This document shows, one piece after another, positions 34,637 through 45,968 of a stretch of 64,000 nucleotides of DNA (position 1 is the stretch's first letter; each line of letters begins with the position of its first letter). This DNA comes from Arenibacter troitsensis (GTDB lineage: Bacteria; Bacteroidota; Bacteroidia; Flavobacteriales; Flavobacteriaceae), in assembly GCF_900177645.1 (NCBI RefSeq), contig NZ_FXAO01000001.1, positions 520,492 through 584,491 of the forward strand. The letters are read 5' to 3'. The position numbers and the translations under genes were made by a program. Below the pieces are notes generated by a model. It was given only the letters and a program-made list of their open reading frames with translations, had not been told where the DNA came from and did not search any database.

Positions 34637-36307
34637 ATGTGTGGAATTGTATGTGCCTTTGATGTAAAGGAGAGTACTGAGGTTTTAAGACCTCAATTGC
34701 TGGAGATGTCCAAGAAAATTAGACATAGGGGTCCAGACTGGAGTGGCATATTTGCCGATGATAAGGCTATTTTGGCTCATGAGCGTTTGGCGATCGTTGA
34801 TCCGGCGTCGGGAAAACAACCTTTGTTCAGTCCGGATAAGAAATTGGTTTTGGCCGCTAATGGTGAGATCTATAACCATAGGGAACTGCGTAAGCAATTT
34901 GCCGGAACCTATGATTTTCAGACCGAGTCTGATTGTGAGGTAATTTTGGCCCTTTATCAGAAGAAAGGAGTTGATTTCTTAGATGAAATGAACGGTATTT
35001 TTGGCTTTGCGATCTACGATTCGGAAAAGGATGAATATTTTATTGCAAGAGATCATATGGGGATTATTCCACTATATGTAGGTTGGGATATTAACGGTAC
35101 CTTTTACGTGGCGTCCGAATTAAAGGCGTTGGAAGGAACCTGTACCAAGATACAATTGTTTCCTCCGGGCCATTACTTACACAGCAAGGATGGGGAGTTT
35201 AAAAGATGGTATACCCGCGATTGGATGGAATATGATGCCGTAAAGGATAATGAGACTAGCATTCAGGCCATTAAAGAGGCCTTGGAAGCTGCGGTACACA
35301 GACAACTCATGTCCGATGTGCCTTACGGCGTTCTCCTTTCGGGTGGATTGGATTCTTCGGTAACCTCTGCTATAGCAAAAAAATATGCCCAAAAGAGAAT
35401 TGAGTCCGATGATACAACGGATGCCTGGTGGCCGCAATTGCATTCATTTTCGGTAGGATTGGAAGGTTCTCCGGATTTGGCCGCTGCACAAAAGGTGGCA
35501 AAGCACATAGGTACCGTGCACCACGAAATAAAATTTACCATACAGGAAGGTTTGGATGCCATTAAGGATGTTGTTTACAATCTGGAGACTTATGATATTA
35601 CTACCATTAGGGCATCTACCCCAATGTATTTAATGGCCAGGGTTATAAAATCTATGGGCATTAAAATGGTACTGTCAGGAGAAGGGGCAGATGAGCTTTT
35701 CGGAGGCTACTTATATTTTCATAAGGCACCTAGTCCAAAGGATTTCCATGAGGAAACTGTGCGTAAATTGGATAAACTTCATATGTACGATTGTCTAAGG
35801 GCGAACAAATCCCTGGCCGCTTGGGGAATAGAAGGAAGGGTTCCGTTTTTGGACAAGGAATTTATGGACGTAGCCATGAGAATTAACCCGCAGGATAAGA
35901 TGATCAATGGGGAACGTATGGAGAAATGGGTGGTGCGTAAGGCTTTTGAGGATATGCTTCCAGAAAGTGTTGCATGGAGACAAAAGGAACAATTTTCGGA
36001 TGGAGTTGGTTACAGTTGGATAGATACCTTAAAAGAAATAGTACAGAAGGAAGTTACGGATGATCAATTGGCAAATGCCAAATATAGGTTCCCGTTGCAG
36101 ACACCTACCTCCAAGGAAGAGTTTTATTATCGCTCCATTTTTGAAGAGCATTTCCCATCAGATGCCGCTGCATTATGTGTTCCCCAGGAACCTTCTGTGG
36201 CTTGTAGTACCAAAATTGCCCTGGAATGGGACGAGGCCTTTAAGAACATGAACGATCCTTCCGGTAGGGCTGTGTCCAAGGTGCATTCGGATGCTTATGT
36301 AAAATAA
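34637..36307 (+). CDS. asnB: Asparagine synthase B (glutamine-hydrolysing)
   Basis: 556 residues, the usual length. The initiator Met is followed by Cys2 (MCGIVC), the N-terminal nucleophile of the class II glutamine amidotransferase domain. HRGPDWSGIF and ANGEIYNH are conserved glutaminase motifs. The synthetase domain holds the PPi loop SGGLDSSV and LSGEGADELFGGY. It makes asparagine from aspartate, glutamine and ATP in the cytoplasm. A possible -7 box TATTTTTG is at 34562-34569, without a clear -33. Terminator at 36368-36398. Closely related to E. coli AsnB rather than to the RNA-tRNA amidating or lasso-type homologues. Confidence 0.95.
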   Translation: MCGIVCAFDVKESTEVLRPQLLEMSKKIRHRGPDWSGIFADDKAILAHERLAIVDPASGKQPLFSPDKKLVLAANGEIYNHRELRKQFAGTYDFQTESDCEVILALYQKKGVDFLDEMNGIFGFAIYDSEKDEYFIARDHMGIIPLYVGWDINGTFYVASELKALEGTCTKIQLFPPGHYLHSKDGEFKRWYTRDWMEYDAVKDNETSIQAIKEALEAAVHRQLMSDVPYGVLLSGGLDSSVTSAIAKKYAQKRIESDDTTDAWWPQLHSFSVGLEGSPDLAAAQKVAKHIGTVHHEIKFTIQEGLDAIKDVVYNLETYDITTIRASTPMYLMARVIKSMGIKMVLSGEGADELFGGYLYFHKAPSPKDFHEETVRKLDKLHMYDCLRANKSLAAWGIEGRVPFLDKEFMDVAMRINPQDKMINGERMEKWVVRKAFEDMLPESVAWRQKEQFSDGVGYSWIDTLKEIVQKEVTDDQLANAKYRFPLQTPTSKEEFYYRSIFEEHFPSDAAALCVPQEPSVACSTKIALEWDEAFKNMNDPSGRAVSKVHSDAYVK

Positions 36308-36367
36308 TGTTGCTCAGTAGGAGAATAAGATTTTTATAGATCAAGTTTTTAGTTTATTAGTGTAAAT

Positions 36368-36398
36368 GAGGCATCCTTTAGAGGGTGCCTCTTTTTTT
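36368..36398 (+). terminator. Terminator of asnB
   Basis: GAGGCATCC pairs with GGGTGCCTC (one T-G pair, 6-nt loop), followed by seven T. Confidence 0.88.
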
Positions 36399-38770
<2,372 letters not shown>

Positions 38771-38790
38771 AAAATAGTGTTTACACAACA

Positions 38791-38819
38791 AAAACTCGCA
38801 CCAGTGGTGCGAGTTTTTT
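38791..38819 (+). terminator. Terminator of gyrB
   Basis: AAAACTCGCACC and GGTGCGAGTTTT form a 12-bp stem with a 3-nt loop, then T to 38819. Confidence 0.92.
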
Positions 38820-38843
38820 AGTTTTAGCAAAAATCTAAGAGTT

Positions 38844-39854
38844 ATGAAGTATTTGTTTTTAACCGGAATTTTGTTTTTCAGTGTAGCAGGTTTTTCGCAA
38901 GCCAACGTTAACGAACTGTTTGCCGCAGGTATCAATGATGCGGAAAAATTTTCAGATAGTTATTTCGGCCCGGTCTCCGAGGGCGCTATTTATAGTTTGT
39001 CCAATGGATGGTACAACTCTGCCGATTCCAAACCCTTGGGTGGTTTTGAAATATCGATAATTGGAAATATGACTTCCTTTAAAAATAAGGAAGACAAAAA
39101 GACTTTTGTTCTTAATACAGCCGATTATGAAAATCTGCAGTTTGTAGATGGAAGCACTTCCAAAGCGGTTTCAACGGCTTTGGGGGATCTTGAGGGGATT
39201 GATGTTTTCGTGGAAGGTGAGGTGCTTGGGATAACTACTCGAGAGGAATTTGAATTGCCGACCGGACTTGCGTCAGAAAACATCAACTTTATACCAACAG
39301 CCTTTTTACAGTTAAGTGTGGGACTTATAAAGGGGATGGAAGTGAAGGCTAGGTTTTTGCCTAAAATTGATACTGAGGATGTTGCCCTGGGCTTGTACGG
39401 CGTTGGGCTTCAATATGACTTTTCTAAATTATTGCCAGCCGATAAAATATTGCCAATTGCGTTGTCGGCAGTGGCAGGGTATACACATTTAAATGCCTCC
39501 TACGATTTTACGGACAGTAATATTGTGGATGGTAGCGATCAGCAGATAGAGGTGGATATGAATGTTTTAACAGTTCAGGCCGTGGCCTCCACAAAGCTTC
39601 CGGTCATCAATTTTTATGGGGCCATAGGCTATGTTTCCGGAAAATCCACAACAGACGTTTTAGGGACCTACCAGGTGCAGTCCGGACCATTTCAAGAAAC
39701 CTATGTAGATCCCTTTTCCTTGACTAGAAAGGCAAGCGGAGTCTCAGGAACTCTAGGGGCCAAGTTAAAACTTGGTTTCTTTAGGTTGCATGCCGATTAT
39801 TCCTTGGCAGAATTTAATAACCTTACTGTAGGGATAAATTTTGGATTTAGATAA
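38844..39854 (+). CDS. DUF6588-type outer membrane beta-barrel protein
   Basis: 336 residues with a signal peptide ending in GFSQ. The mature protein is a beta-barrel by pattern: alternating strands (GGFEISIIGNMTSF, MEVKARFLPKIDTEDVALGLYGVGLQYD) and a terminal NLTVGINFGFR with C-terminal Arg after an aromatic. This is the pattern of a flavobacterial family (DUF6588) of unknown role. It begins 73 nt after the gyrB stop behind a terminator, so its expression should be independent. No T9SS domain. Confidence 0.78.
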   Translation: MKYLFLTGILFFSVAGFSQANVNELFAAGINDAEKFSDSYFGPVSEGAIYSLSNGWYNSADSKPLGGFEISIIGNMTSFKNKEDKKTFVLNTADYENLQFVDGSTSKAVSTALGDLEGIDVFVEGEVLGITTREEFELPTGLASENINFIPTAFLQLSVGLIKGMEVKARFLPKIDTEDVALGLYGVGLQYDFSKLLPADKILPIALSAVAGYTHLNASYDFTDSNIVDGSDQQIEVDMNVLTVQAVASTKLPVINFYGAIGYVSGKSTTDVLGTYQVQSGPFQETYVDPFSLTRKASGVSGTLGAKLKLGFFRLHADYSLAEFNNLTVGINFGFR

Positions 39855-39870
39855 ATCCAAAATGTACCCT

Positions 39871-40245
39871 TTATTCCTTAATGGCCAATACATTACCATT
39901 AGGATCTGCCAATATGGTTCCGTTGTCGGATTCTGTCATGAGTACAATGTCCTCTTCTTTGTCAAGGCCGGGATAAGAAATAACATATAGGCTATCCTTA
40001 TGGACCCATTTAAAGTCCGAAATAACCGTTAAGTCTTTGTTGTGATAGGTGTGGTATCTACCTAGGTAGGCGTCATTAAATATCCACTCCTGCCTCACGG
40101 TAACCTCTTGCTTTTGGGTGGGGCCTCCATTTGTCTCAATATGGGACCATATCCCAATTACCGGATCGTTGTTCTCTGTTATTCTGGTGCAATTACTGGC
40201 CAGTAGGATGCCAATGATCGCAAAGAATGAAAATAATTTCTTCAT
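39871..40245 (-). CDS. Small lipoprotein with lipocalin-like pattern
   Basis: 124 residues. Signal ends in LLASNC (Cys19). The mature part begins with IGIWSHIETNGG, in the place where lipocalin-like domains have their G-x-W, followed by short strands (VRQEWIFNDAYLGRYHTY, DFKWVHKDSLYVI). Function unknown; no close family recognised. It converges on DUF6588 (16 nt between stops) and is divergent from mdh. ATG at 40245. Confidence 0.68.
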   Translation of the reverse strand: MKKLFSFFAIIGILLASNCTRITENNDPVIGIWSHIETNGGPTQKQEVTVRQEWIFNDAYLGRYHTYHNKDLTVISDFKWVHKDSLYVISYPGLDKEEDIVLMTESDNGTILADPNGNVLAIKE

Positions 40246-40483
40246 TTTGTAGGAATTTTCTTAGATTTGGGTACTTACTATTGAACGTACGGTTTCAACT
40301 TTCTATTATATTAATTCGACGTATGGAACGGTATTTTAACTTTTTTCGATAAAAGGTCTTTTTATTACGTTCAGTATAAAATTGGATTTTGCTTTATTTG
40401 CGGTCACTTTTTTGTAAGCCGGTATAAAAAGTCAAATTCTTATTCTCAAGAAAATTTAGTTGGTTTCTCTAGCTGGGGTGGTA

Positions 40484-40510
40484 TTGTTCTGTTAAAAATC
40501 AGTACTTTTG
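40484..40510 (+). promoter_or_regulatory. Probable mdh promoter
   Basis: TACTTTTG at 40503-40510 fits TAnnTTTG; TTG at 40484-40486 lies 16 nt upstream, one base short of the usual range. It is 32 nt before the mdh ATG. The rest of 40246-40483 shows nothing clear. Confidence 0.5.
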
Positions 40511-40542
40511 AAAGATAAAATTTAACTTAAAATAACCTTATA

Positions 40543-41469
40543 ATGAAAGTTACCGTTGTTGGAGCAGGTGCTGTTGGCGCAAGTTGTGCAGAGTACATTG
40601 CAATAAAGAATTTTGCATCTGAAGTAGTTGTGTTGGATATTAAGGAAGGTTTTGCAGAAGGCAAGGCCATGGATTTAATGCAAACCGCTTCACTGAATGG
40701 TTTTGACACCAAAATAACAGGAATTACAAATGATTATAGTAAAACTGCTGGAAGCGATGTAGCTATTATCACTTCCGGTATTCCACGTAAACCGGGAATG
40801 ACCCGTGAGGAATTGATAGGGATAAATGCAGGGATTGTAAAAACGGTTTCTTCCAGTTTATTGGAGCATTCCCCCAACGTAATATTGATCGTGGTAAGTA
40901 ATCCAATGGATACCATGACCTATTTGGTACACAAAACTACTGGTTTGCCCAAGAATAGGATTATAGGAATGGGTGGCGCATTAGACAGTGCAAGGTTTAA
41001 ATATAGGTTGGCAGAGGCATTGGAAGCTCCTATCTCCGATGTAGATGGTATGGTTATCGGAGGTCATAGTGATACAGGTATGGTTCCTCTAACCGCGCAT
41101 GCCACCAGGAACAGTATTAAAGTATCCGAATTTTTGTCCGAAGAACGCCTTGCCCAAGTATCTGAGGATACCAAAGTGGGAGGAGCTACACTAACCAAGT
41201 TATTGGGTACCAGTGCTTGGTATGCGCCAGGTGCTGCCGTTTCTTCTATGGTACAGGCCATTGCCTGCGATCAGAAGAAAATGTTCCCATGTTCTGCCTT
41301 TCTGGAAGGAGAGTATGGTCTTAATGATATTTGCATTGGTGTGCCGGTACTTTTAGGAAAAAATGGAATCGAAAAAATTGTAAAAATAGATTTGGCCGAG
41401 GCTGAAAAGGCTAAAATGCAGGAAAGCGCAGAAGGTGTTAGAAAAACAAATAGCTTATTGACCCTATAG
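40543..41469 (+). CDS. mdh: Malate dehydrogenase
   Basis: 308 residues of the LDH-like MDH type. The Rossmann motif GAGAVGAS opens the protein, Asp in VVVLDIKEG selects NAD, and IITSGIPRKPGMTREEL carries the substrate-binding Arg residues (RKPGMTR). VSNPMDTMTYLVHK, the catalytic His in GGHSDTGMVPL, and IIGMGGALDSARF are conserved. It interconverts malate and oxaloacetate in the TCA cycle. Monocistronic, own promoter and a long hairpin at 41494-41544. ATG at 40543. Confidence 0.96.
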   Translation: MKVTVVGAGAVGASCAEYIAIKNFASEVVVLDIKEGFAEGKAMDLMQTASLNGFDTKITGITNDYSKTAGSDVAIITSGIPRKPGMTREELIGINAGIVKTVSSSLLEHSPNVILIVVSNPMDTMTYLVHKTTGLPKNRIIGMGGALDSARFKYRLAEALEAPISDVDGMVIGGHSDTGMVPLTAHATRNSIKVSEFLSEERLAQVSEDTKVGGATLTKLLGTSAWYAPGAAVSSMVQAIACDQKKMFPCSAFLEGEYGLNDICIGVPVLLGKNGIEKIVKIDLAEAEKAKMQESAEGVRKTNSLLTL

Positions 41470-41493
41470 TTTATTAGGGTTGCCAAATATTTA

Positions 41494-41544
41494 GGGCATC
41501 CGTCCCAATTGTTTCCGAGTACTATCGGAACGGGACGGATGCCC
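41494..41544 (+). terminator. Long hairpin downstream of mdh
   Basis: GGGCATCCGTCCC (41494-41506) pairs perfectly with GGGACGGATGCCC (41532-41544), and an inner TTCCGA/TCGGAA stem (41513-41530) extends it. A short T/A tail follows. It is much longer than ordinary terminators and may be a terminator or an mRNA-stabilising hairpin. Confidence 0.7.
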
Positions 41545-41569
41545 TTATTTTATAAAACTGATAAATATA

Positions 41570-41600
41570 TTGTTAGTTCCTATGGGAAATAATATATTTG
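41570..41600 (+). promoter_or_regulatory. secDF promoter
   Basis: TTG (41570-41572), 20-nt spacer, TATATTTG (41593-41600), 41 nt before the ATG at 41642. Confidence 0.72.
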
Positions 41601-41641
41601 CACGCTATTTAAGAATACCATTTTAAATTAATATATAACCA

Positions 41642-44605
41642 ATGCAAAATAAAGGACTTATAAAGCTTTTCGCTTTTTTGTTTGGGCTAGTCAGTATTTA
41701 TCAGCTATCCTATACATTTATTACCAATAAAGTAGAAAAGGATGCAACTGTCTTTGCTACCAATAAAATTTCAGAATCCGAAGAGGATTACCTTGCAAAA
41801 AGGGAAGCGCTGGAAGCAAGATATTTAGATTCTATAGGAGGGAATTCCATTTTAGGGTTTACCAATTATGACGAAGCCAAGAAAAAGGAACTTAATAAGG
41901 GTCTGGATTTAAAAGGTGGGATAAATGTTACCCTTCAAATATCTGTAAAGGATATTTTAAAAGGCCTTGCCAATAATACCAAGAATCCGGTTTTCAACAA
42001 GGCATTGGCCGATGCGGATGCCGCTTCTAAAAATAGTGATGCTACTTATATAGACCTGTTCTTTGAATCTTTTGATAAAATAAAGGGGGATACCAAATTG
42101 GCCTCTCCGGATATCTTTGCAAACAAAGGTTTGAGCGATGTCATTAATTTTCAAATGACCGATGATCAGGTAAAACCAATTATAAGAACTAAGATTGATG
42201 AATCCATTGTATCGGCTTTTGAAGTACTTCGTGAGCGTATTGATGGGTTTGGTGTTACCCAGCCGAATATTCAACGAGAAGGTAATTCTGGTCGAATTTT
42301 GGTAGAATTGCCTGGTGCAAGGGATATAGGACGTGCTCAGGATTTATTGTCAAGTACGGCGCAATTGGAATTTTGGGAAACTTATAAACAGAGTAACCCG
42401 AGTTTAAGTACCTTTTTGCAAGCTGCCAACGAGAAGTTAAAAACTTTGGTAGAGGTTGAAAAACCGGAAGAAGTGGTTAAGCCAGAATCTGAATTGGATT
42501 CTTTGTTGTCTGATGTTGCTCAGGATTCATTGGATTTTTCCCAAGAGGTAAATCCACTCTTTAGTCTGCTTATCCCAGCAAATCCTAACGGAAATGCCTT
42601 GGTAAGTGCAGCTATTCAGGATACGGCTAAAATTGGGGAATACCTTAGAATGAAGGAAATCCGCAGATTGATACCAGCGGATATTCAGTTTGTCAAGTTT
42701 GTTTGGGAACGTCCAACTGAAGGTTCCGAAATAGTGGATTTATATGCCTTAAAATCCAACAGGGACAATACACCTAGAATTAGTGGGGATGTTGTTTCCG
42801 ATGCTTCGGATACTTTTGATCAATATAACAAGCCTGCGGTTACCATGACCATGAATACCAAAGGTGCAAAGGAATGGGAAAAATTAACAGGGGATGCCTT
42901 TAATAATCAGACCGGTATCGCTATCGTGTTGGATAATAAGGTGTATACTGCACCTGGCGTTTCTTCCGGGCCTATATCCGGTGGTCGTTCAGAGATTACG
43001 GGTACTTTTACCATTAACGAAACCAAGGATATTGCCAACGTACTAAGGGCGGGTAAACTGCCTGCTTCAGCGGAAATTATTCAATCGGAAATTGTAGGAC
43101 CTTCCTTAGGCCAGGAAGCTATCAATAGTGGTTTCTTCTCCTTTATGATCGCCATGGCCATTGTATTGGTATGGATGGTATTTTACTATGGAAAAGCAGG
43201 AATTTTTGCCGATATCGCCCTTCTATTGAACATCTTGTTGATCTTTGGGGTATTGGTAAGTTTAAATGCGGTACTTACCCTTCCGGGAATAGCAGGTATT
43301 GTATTGACCATTGGTATGTCCGTGGATGCGAACGTACTTATTTTTGAACGTATTAAGGAAGAATTGGCAAAAGGAAAGGGACAGAGCCAAGCAATTGCGG
43401 ATGGTTTTGGAAATGCTCTTTCTTCTATCTTGGATGCCAACATTACTACCGGTTTAACGGCCTTGATACTATTTGTATTTGGTTCTGGTCCTATTAAAGG
43501 GTTTGCGACCACTTTATTGATCGGTATAGTTACCTCTTTGTTTACGGCTATATTCATCACCAGACTTTTGGTTGATTGGTATGTAAGTGGAAAAGGCAGA
43601 AAATTGGATTTCTCTACGGCCATGACCAAGAACCTGTTCAAGAATATCAATATCGATTTCTTGGCCAAAAGAAAGATTGCTTACATAGCTTCTTCCATTT
43701 TGGTGGCAATAGGGCTATTCTCATTATTTACCCAAGGTTTACAACAAGGTGTCGATTTTGTTGGAGGACGTTCTTATACTGTAAGATTTGAGAAGATGGT
43801 AAACCCGTCTGAAATCGCTTCGGAATTGAATACAGTTTTTGGAAGTGGTACCAATGTTAAAACATATGGTGAGGCCAATCAAATAAAAATCACAACTCCT
43901 TATAAAGTGGATGTTGAAGGAATTGAGGTGGATAATGAAATACAGAATAAACTGTATGCTTCCCTTCAAAAGTATTTGCCGGACGGTACCAGTTTTGAAG
44001 ACTTTACTATAGGTAGTGGTGAAAAATCCATAGGAATCCTACAATCTGTAAAAGTGGGTCCAACCATTGCGGATGATATTAAAAAGAATGCTTTCTTGGC
44101 CATTATTGGTTCTTTGGCGGTAGTCTTCCTTTATATCTTATTTAGGTTCCGTAAATGGCAGTTTTCTTTGGGTGCAGTGGCAGCCGTATTCCATGATATA
44201 TTAATTGTTTTGGGTGTGTTCTCCATATTTGGAAAGTTGATGCCTTTTAATATGGAAATCGACCAAGCCTTTATCGCGGCAATACTTACGGTTATTGGTT
44301 ACTCCTTGAACGATACCGTGGTAGTTTTTGACCGTATTAGGGAGATTATAGCGGAAAAGGGATGGAAAGCAGGAGAGAATACCAATTTGGCCCTGAACAG
44401 TACCTTAAGTAGAACCTTGAATACATCTATGACTACTTTGGTAGTGTTATTGGCCATATTCATATTTGGCGGCGAATCCCTAAGAGGTTTTATGTTTGCT
44501 ATGATCATAGGTATCATTGTAGGTACTTATTCTTCTTTGTTCATTGCAACTCCAGTAATGTTCGATACATTGAAGAAGAAAACTCAATTAGGTAAGGAAG
44601 AGTAG
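41642..44605 (+). CDS. secDF: Fused protein translocase subunit SecDF
   Basis: 987 residues joining SecD and SecF. The N-terminal part has one TM helix, a large periplasmic P1 domain (GLDLKGGINVTLQI; VELPGARDIGRAQDLL), then TM helices with ADIALLLNILLIFGVL and IGMSVDANVLIFERIKEE. The SecF half repeats this with GVDFVGGRSYTVRF and GYSLNDTVVVFDRIRE. The DxD and GxGFxGG-type motifs for proton use are partly visible. SecDF helps pull exported proteins into the periplasm using the proton gradient. Fusion is usual in Bacteroidetes. Own promoter 41570-41600, terminator 44624-44655. ATG at 41642. Confidence 0.95.
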   Translation: MQNKGLIKLFAFLFGLVSIYQLSYTFITNKVEKDATVFATNKISESEEDYLAKREALEARYLDSIGGNSILGFTNYDEAKKKELNKGLDLKGGINVTLQISVKDILKGLANNTKNPVFNKALADADAASKNSDATYIDLFFESFDKIKGDTKLASPDIFANKGLSDVINFQMTDDQVKPIIRTKIDESIVSAFEVLRERIDGFGVTQPNIQREGNSGRILVELPGARDIGRAQDLLSSTAQLEFWETYKQSNPSLSTFLQAANEKLKTLVEVEKPEEVVKPESELDSLLSDVAQDSLDFSQEVNPLFSLLIPANPNGNALVSAAIQDTAKIGEYLRMKEIRRLIPADIQFVKFVWERPTEGSEIVDLYALKSNRDNTPRISGDVVSDASDTFDQYNKPAVTMTMNTKGAKEWEKLTGDAFNNQTGIAIVLDNKVYTAPGVSSGPISGGRSEITGTFTINETKDIANVLRAGKLPASAEIIQSEIVGPSLGQEAINSGFFSFMIAMAIVLVWMVFYYGKAGIFADIALLLNILLIFGVLVSLNAVLTLPGIAGIVLTIGMSVDANVLIFERIKEELAKGKGQSQAIADGFGNALSSILDANITTGLTALILFVFGSGPIKGFATTLLIGIVTSLFTAIFITRLLVDWYVSGKGRKLDFSTAMTKNLFKNINIDFLAKRKIAYIASSILVAIGLFSLFTQGLQQGVDFVGGRSYTVRFEKMVNPSEIASELNTVFGSGTNVKTYGEANQIKITTPYKVDVEGIEVDNEIQNKLYASLQKYLPDGTSFEDFTIGSGEKSIGILQSVKVGPTIADDIKKNAFLAIIGSLAVVFLYILFRFRKWQFSLGAVAAVFHDILIVLGVFSIFGKLMPFNMEIDQAFIAAILTVIGYSLNDTVVVFDRIREIIAEKGWKAGENTNLALNSTLSRTLNTSMTTLVVLLAIFIFGGESLRGFMFAMIIGIIVGTYSSLFIATPVMFDTLKKKTQLGKEE

Positions 44606-44623
44606 AATTCTCTAACTTAATAT

Positions 44624-44655
44624 AAAAAAAGGCCGCTGATCAGCGGCCTTTTTTT
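44624..44655. terminator. Perfect palindromic bidirectional terminator
   Basis: A 32-nt perfect palindrome: A7 GGCCGCTGATCAGCGGCC T7. It serves secDF (+) and the converging ABC gene, whose stop codon it overlaps. Confidence 0.93.
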
Positions 44656-45913
44656 ATATTATTTTTCCATGGGATCCTTCGGGTGATGCTTGTAGCTCGT
44701 AGATAAATTGGGGTTCCAATCCTGGTTCCTTCCTATGGGATACAAAGACAATGGCCGACTTGCTTTCCTTGGCAATTTTATTGACAAGGGATATAAAAAG
44801 CGCTGCACTTTCATCATCCAGCCCAGCGGTAGGTTCATCCAATATTAAAAGGGGTGGATGTTTTATCATGGCCCTAGCGGTCATCACCATACGCTGTTGC
44901 CCTGCAGATAGGTCCGCGAATAGAACGTCCCTTAGGTGCCACATATCCAGTATAATCAGCCATTCCTTGGCCAAGGCCTTCTGGTTTTCCGTAGCCCTTA
45001 GATAGAGTCCAACAGAATCGTTCATCCCGGAAATGACCATATTAAGACAGGAGTGTAGGCCCGAAAATTTATCGGTCATAGCTGGGGTGTAGTATCCAAT
45101 CCTTTTCTTGATGTCCCAAACGCTTTCCCCGCTGCCTTTGCGTTGACCAAAAAGGTACAGTTGCTGTCCGTAGCCTTTATGATTGTCGCCCGTAATCATG
45201 GATAGTAGTGTTGATTTCCCACTACCGTTCGGACCTATAAGCTGCCAAAACTCCCCTTTTTTGATGGTCCAATTAATTTTGTCCAGCACTCTTTTATCCC
45301 CATATATTACGCTTATGTCCTTGCAGTCTATTAAAACGGATTCTTCATAGTCGGTGGGAGTTATGGGTTTAGGGATTCTTCCGGTAAAGGAAGTATTTAG
45401 GGAAGGGTTATCTTTTTTAGTTACTTGGGGTCCGCTGGTCAATGGGCTTATTGTGGTTCCTTCCAGAATCATCTCTTGGGTTATAAAAGGCAAAATATCC
45501 GCTTTTCTACTTATGAGCTGGATGATAAAGGTGTTTTTTGAAATATGGTCAAGAGAGGCTTTTAAGTCCTTTTGGGCATCCTTATCCAAATTGTCGAAGG
45601 GATTATCCAAAACAATATAATCGGGCTTTAGGTGAAAGATATATTTCAATAGCGCCTTTTTTTGTTCCCCGCTAGACATTGTCTTGAGCAATTGCTGTGA
45701 ATTTTTATTGATAATCTGGATGCCGTGTCTTTCCTCTTCGTCTATAAACTGGTTTAGGGTTATTTTGGAAAATAGGGCTCCTTCCATATTCTCGAGGGCC
45801 TCAAATCCCTTCGGTAGGGGTCCTTCCAATACATGTTTTATGAACTGGTCCTTTTGTGAGTTGTTATTGATAAATACGGCCCAGTGTATGCTTTTTTTCA
45901 TGGTTAATGGCAT
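44654..45913 (-). CDS. ModF-like ABC protein with a degenerate first cassette
   Basis: 419 residues, two ABC domains, no membrane part. The second is complete: Walker A IGPNGSGKSTLL, signature LSAGQQRMVM, Walker B LLILDEPTAGLD. The first keeps a signature (MSSGEQKK) and a Walker-B-like IVLDNPFDNLD but shows no Walker A at its N-terminus (WAVFINNNSQKDQFIKHVL), so it probably cannot bind ATP normally. The arrangement resembles E. coli ModF/PhrA, a soluble protein of unclear role. Start: ATG at 45913 or 45901; the former is used. It converges on secDF. Confidence 0.75.
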   Translation of the reverse strand: MPLTMKKSIHWAVFINNNSQKDQFIKHVLEGPLPKGFEALENMEGALFSKITLNQFIDEEERHGIQIINKNSQQLLKTMSSGEQKKALLKYIFHLKPDYIVLDNPFDNLDKDAQKDLKASLDHISKNTFIIQLISRKADILPFITQEMILEGTTISPLTSGPQVTKKDNPSLNTSFTGRIPKPITPTDYEESVLIDCKDISVIYGDKRVLDKINWTIKKGEFWQLIGPNGSGKSTLLSMITGDNHKGYGQQLYLFGQRKGSGESVWDIKKRIGYYTPAMTDKFSGLHSCLNMVISGMNDSVGLYLRATENQKALAKEWLIILDMWHLRDVLFADLSAGQQRMVMTARAMIKHPPLLILDEPTAGLDDESAALFISLVNKIAKESKSAIVFVSHRKEPGLEPQFIYELQASPEGSHGKII

Positions 45914-45968
45914 TTTATACAAGTCAAAGGAAAATATATGATCAATTTCGTTTTTATAATTTTCGGAC

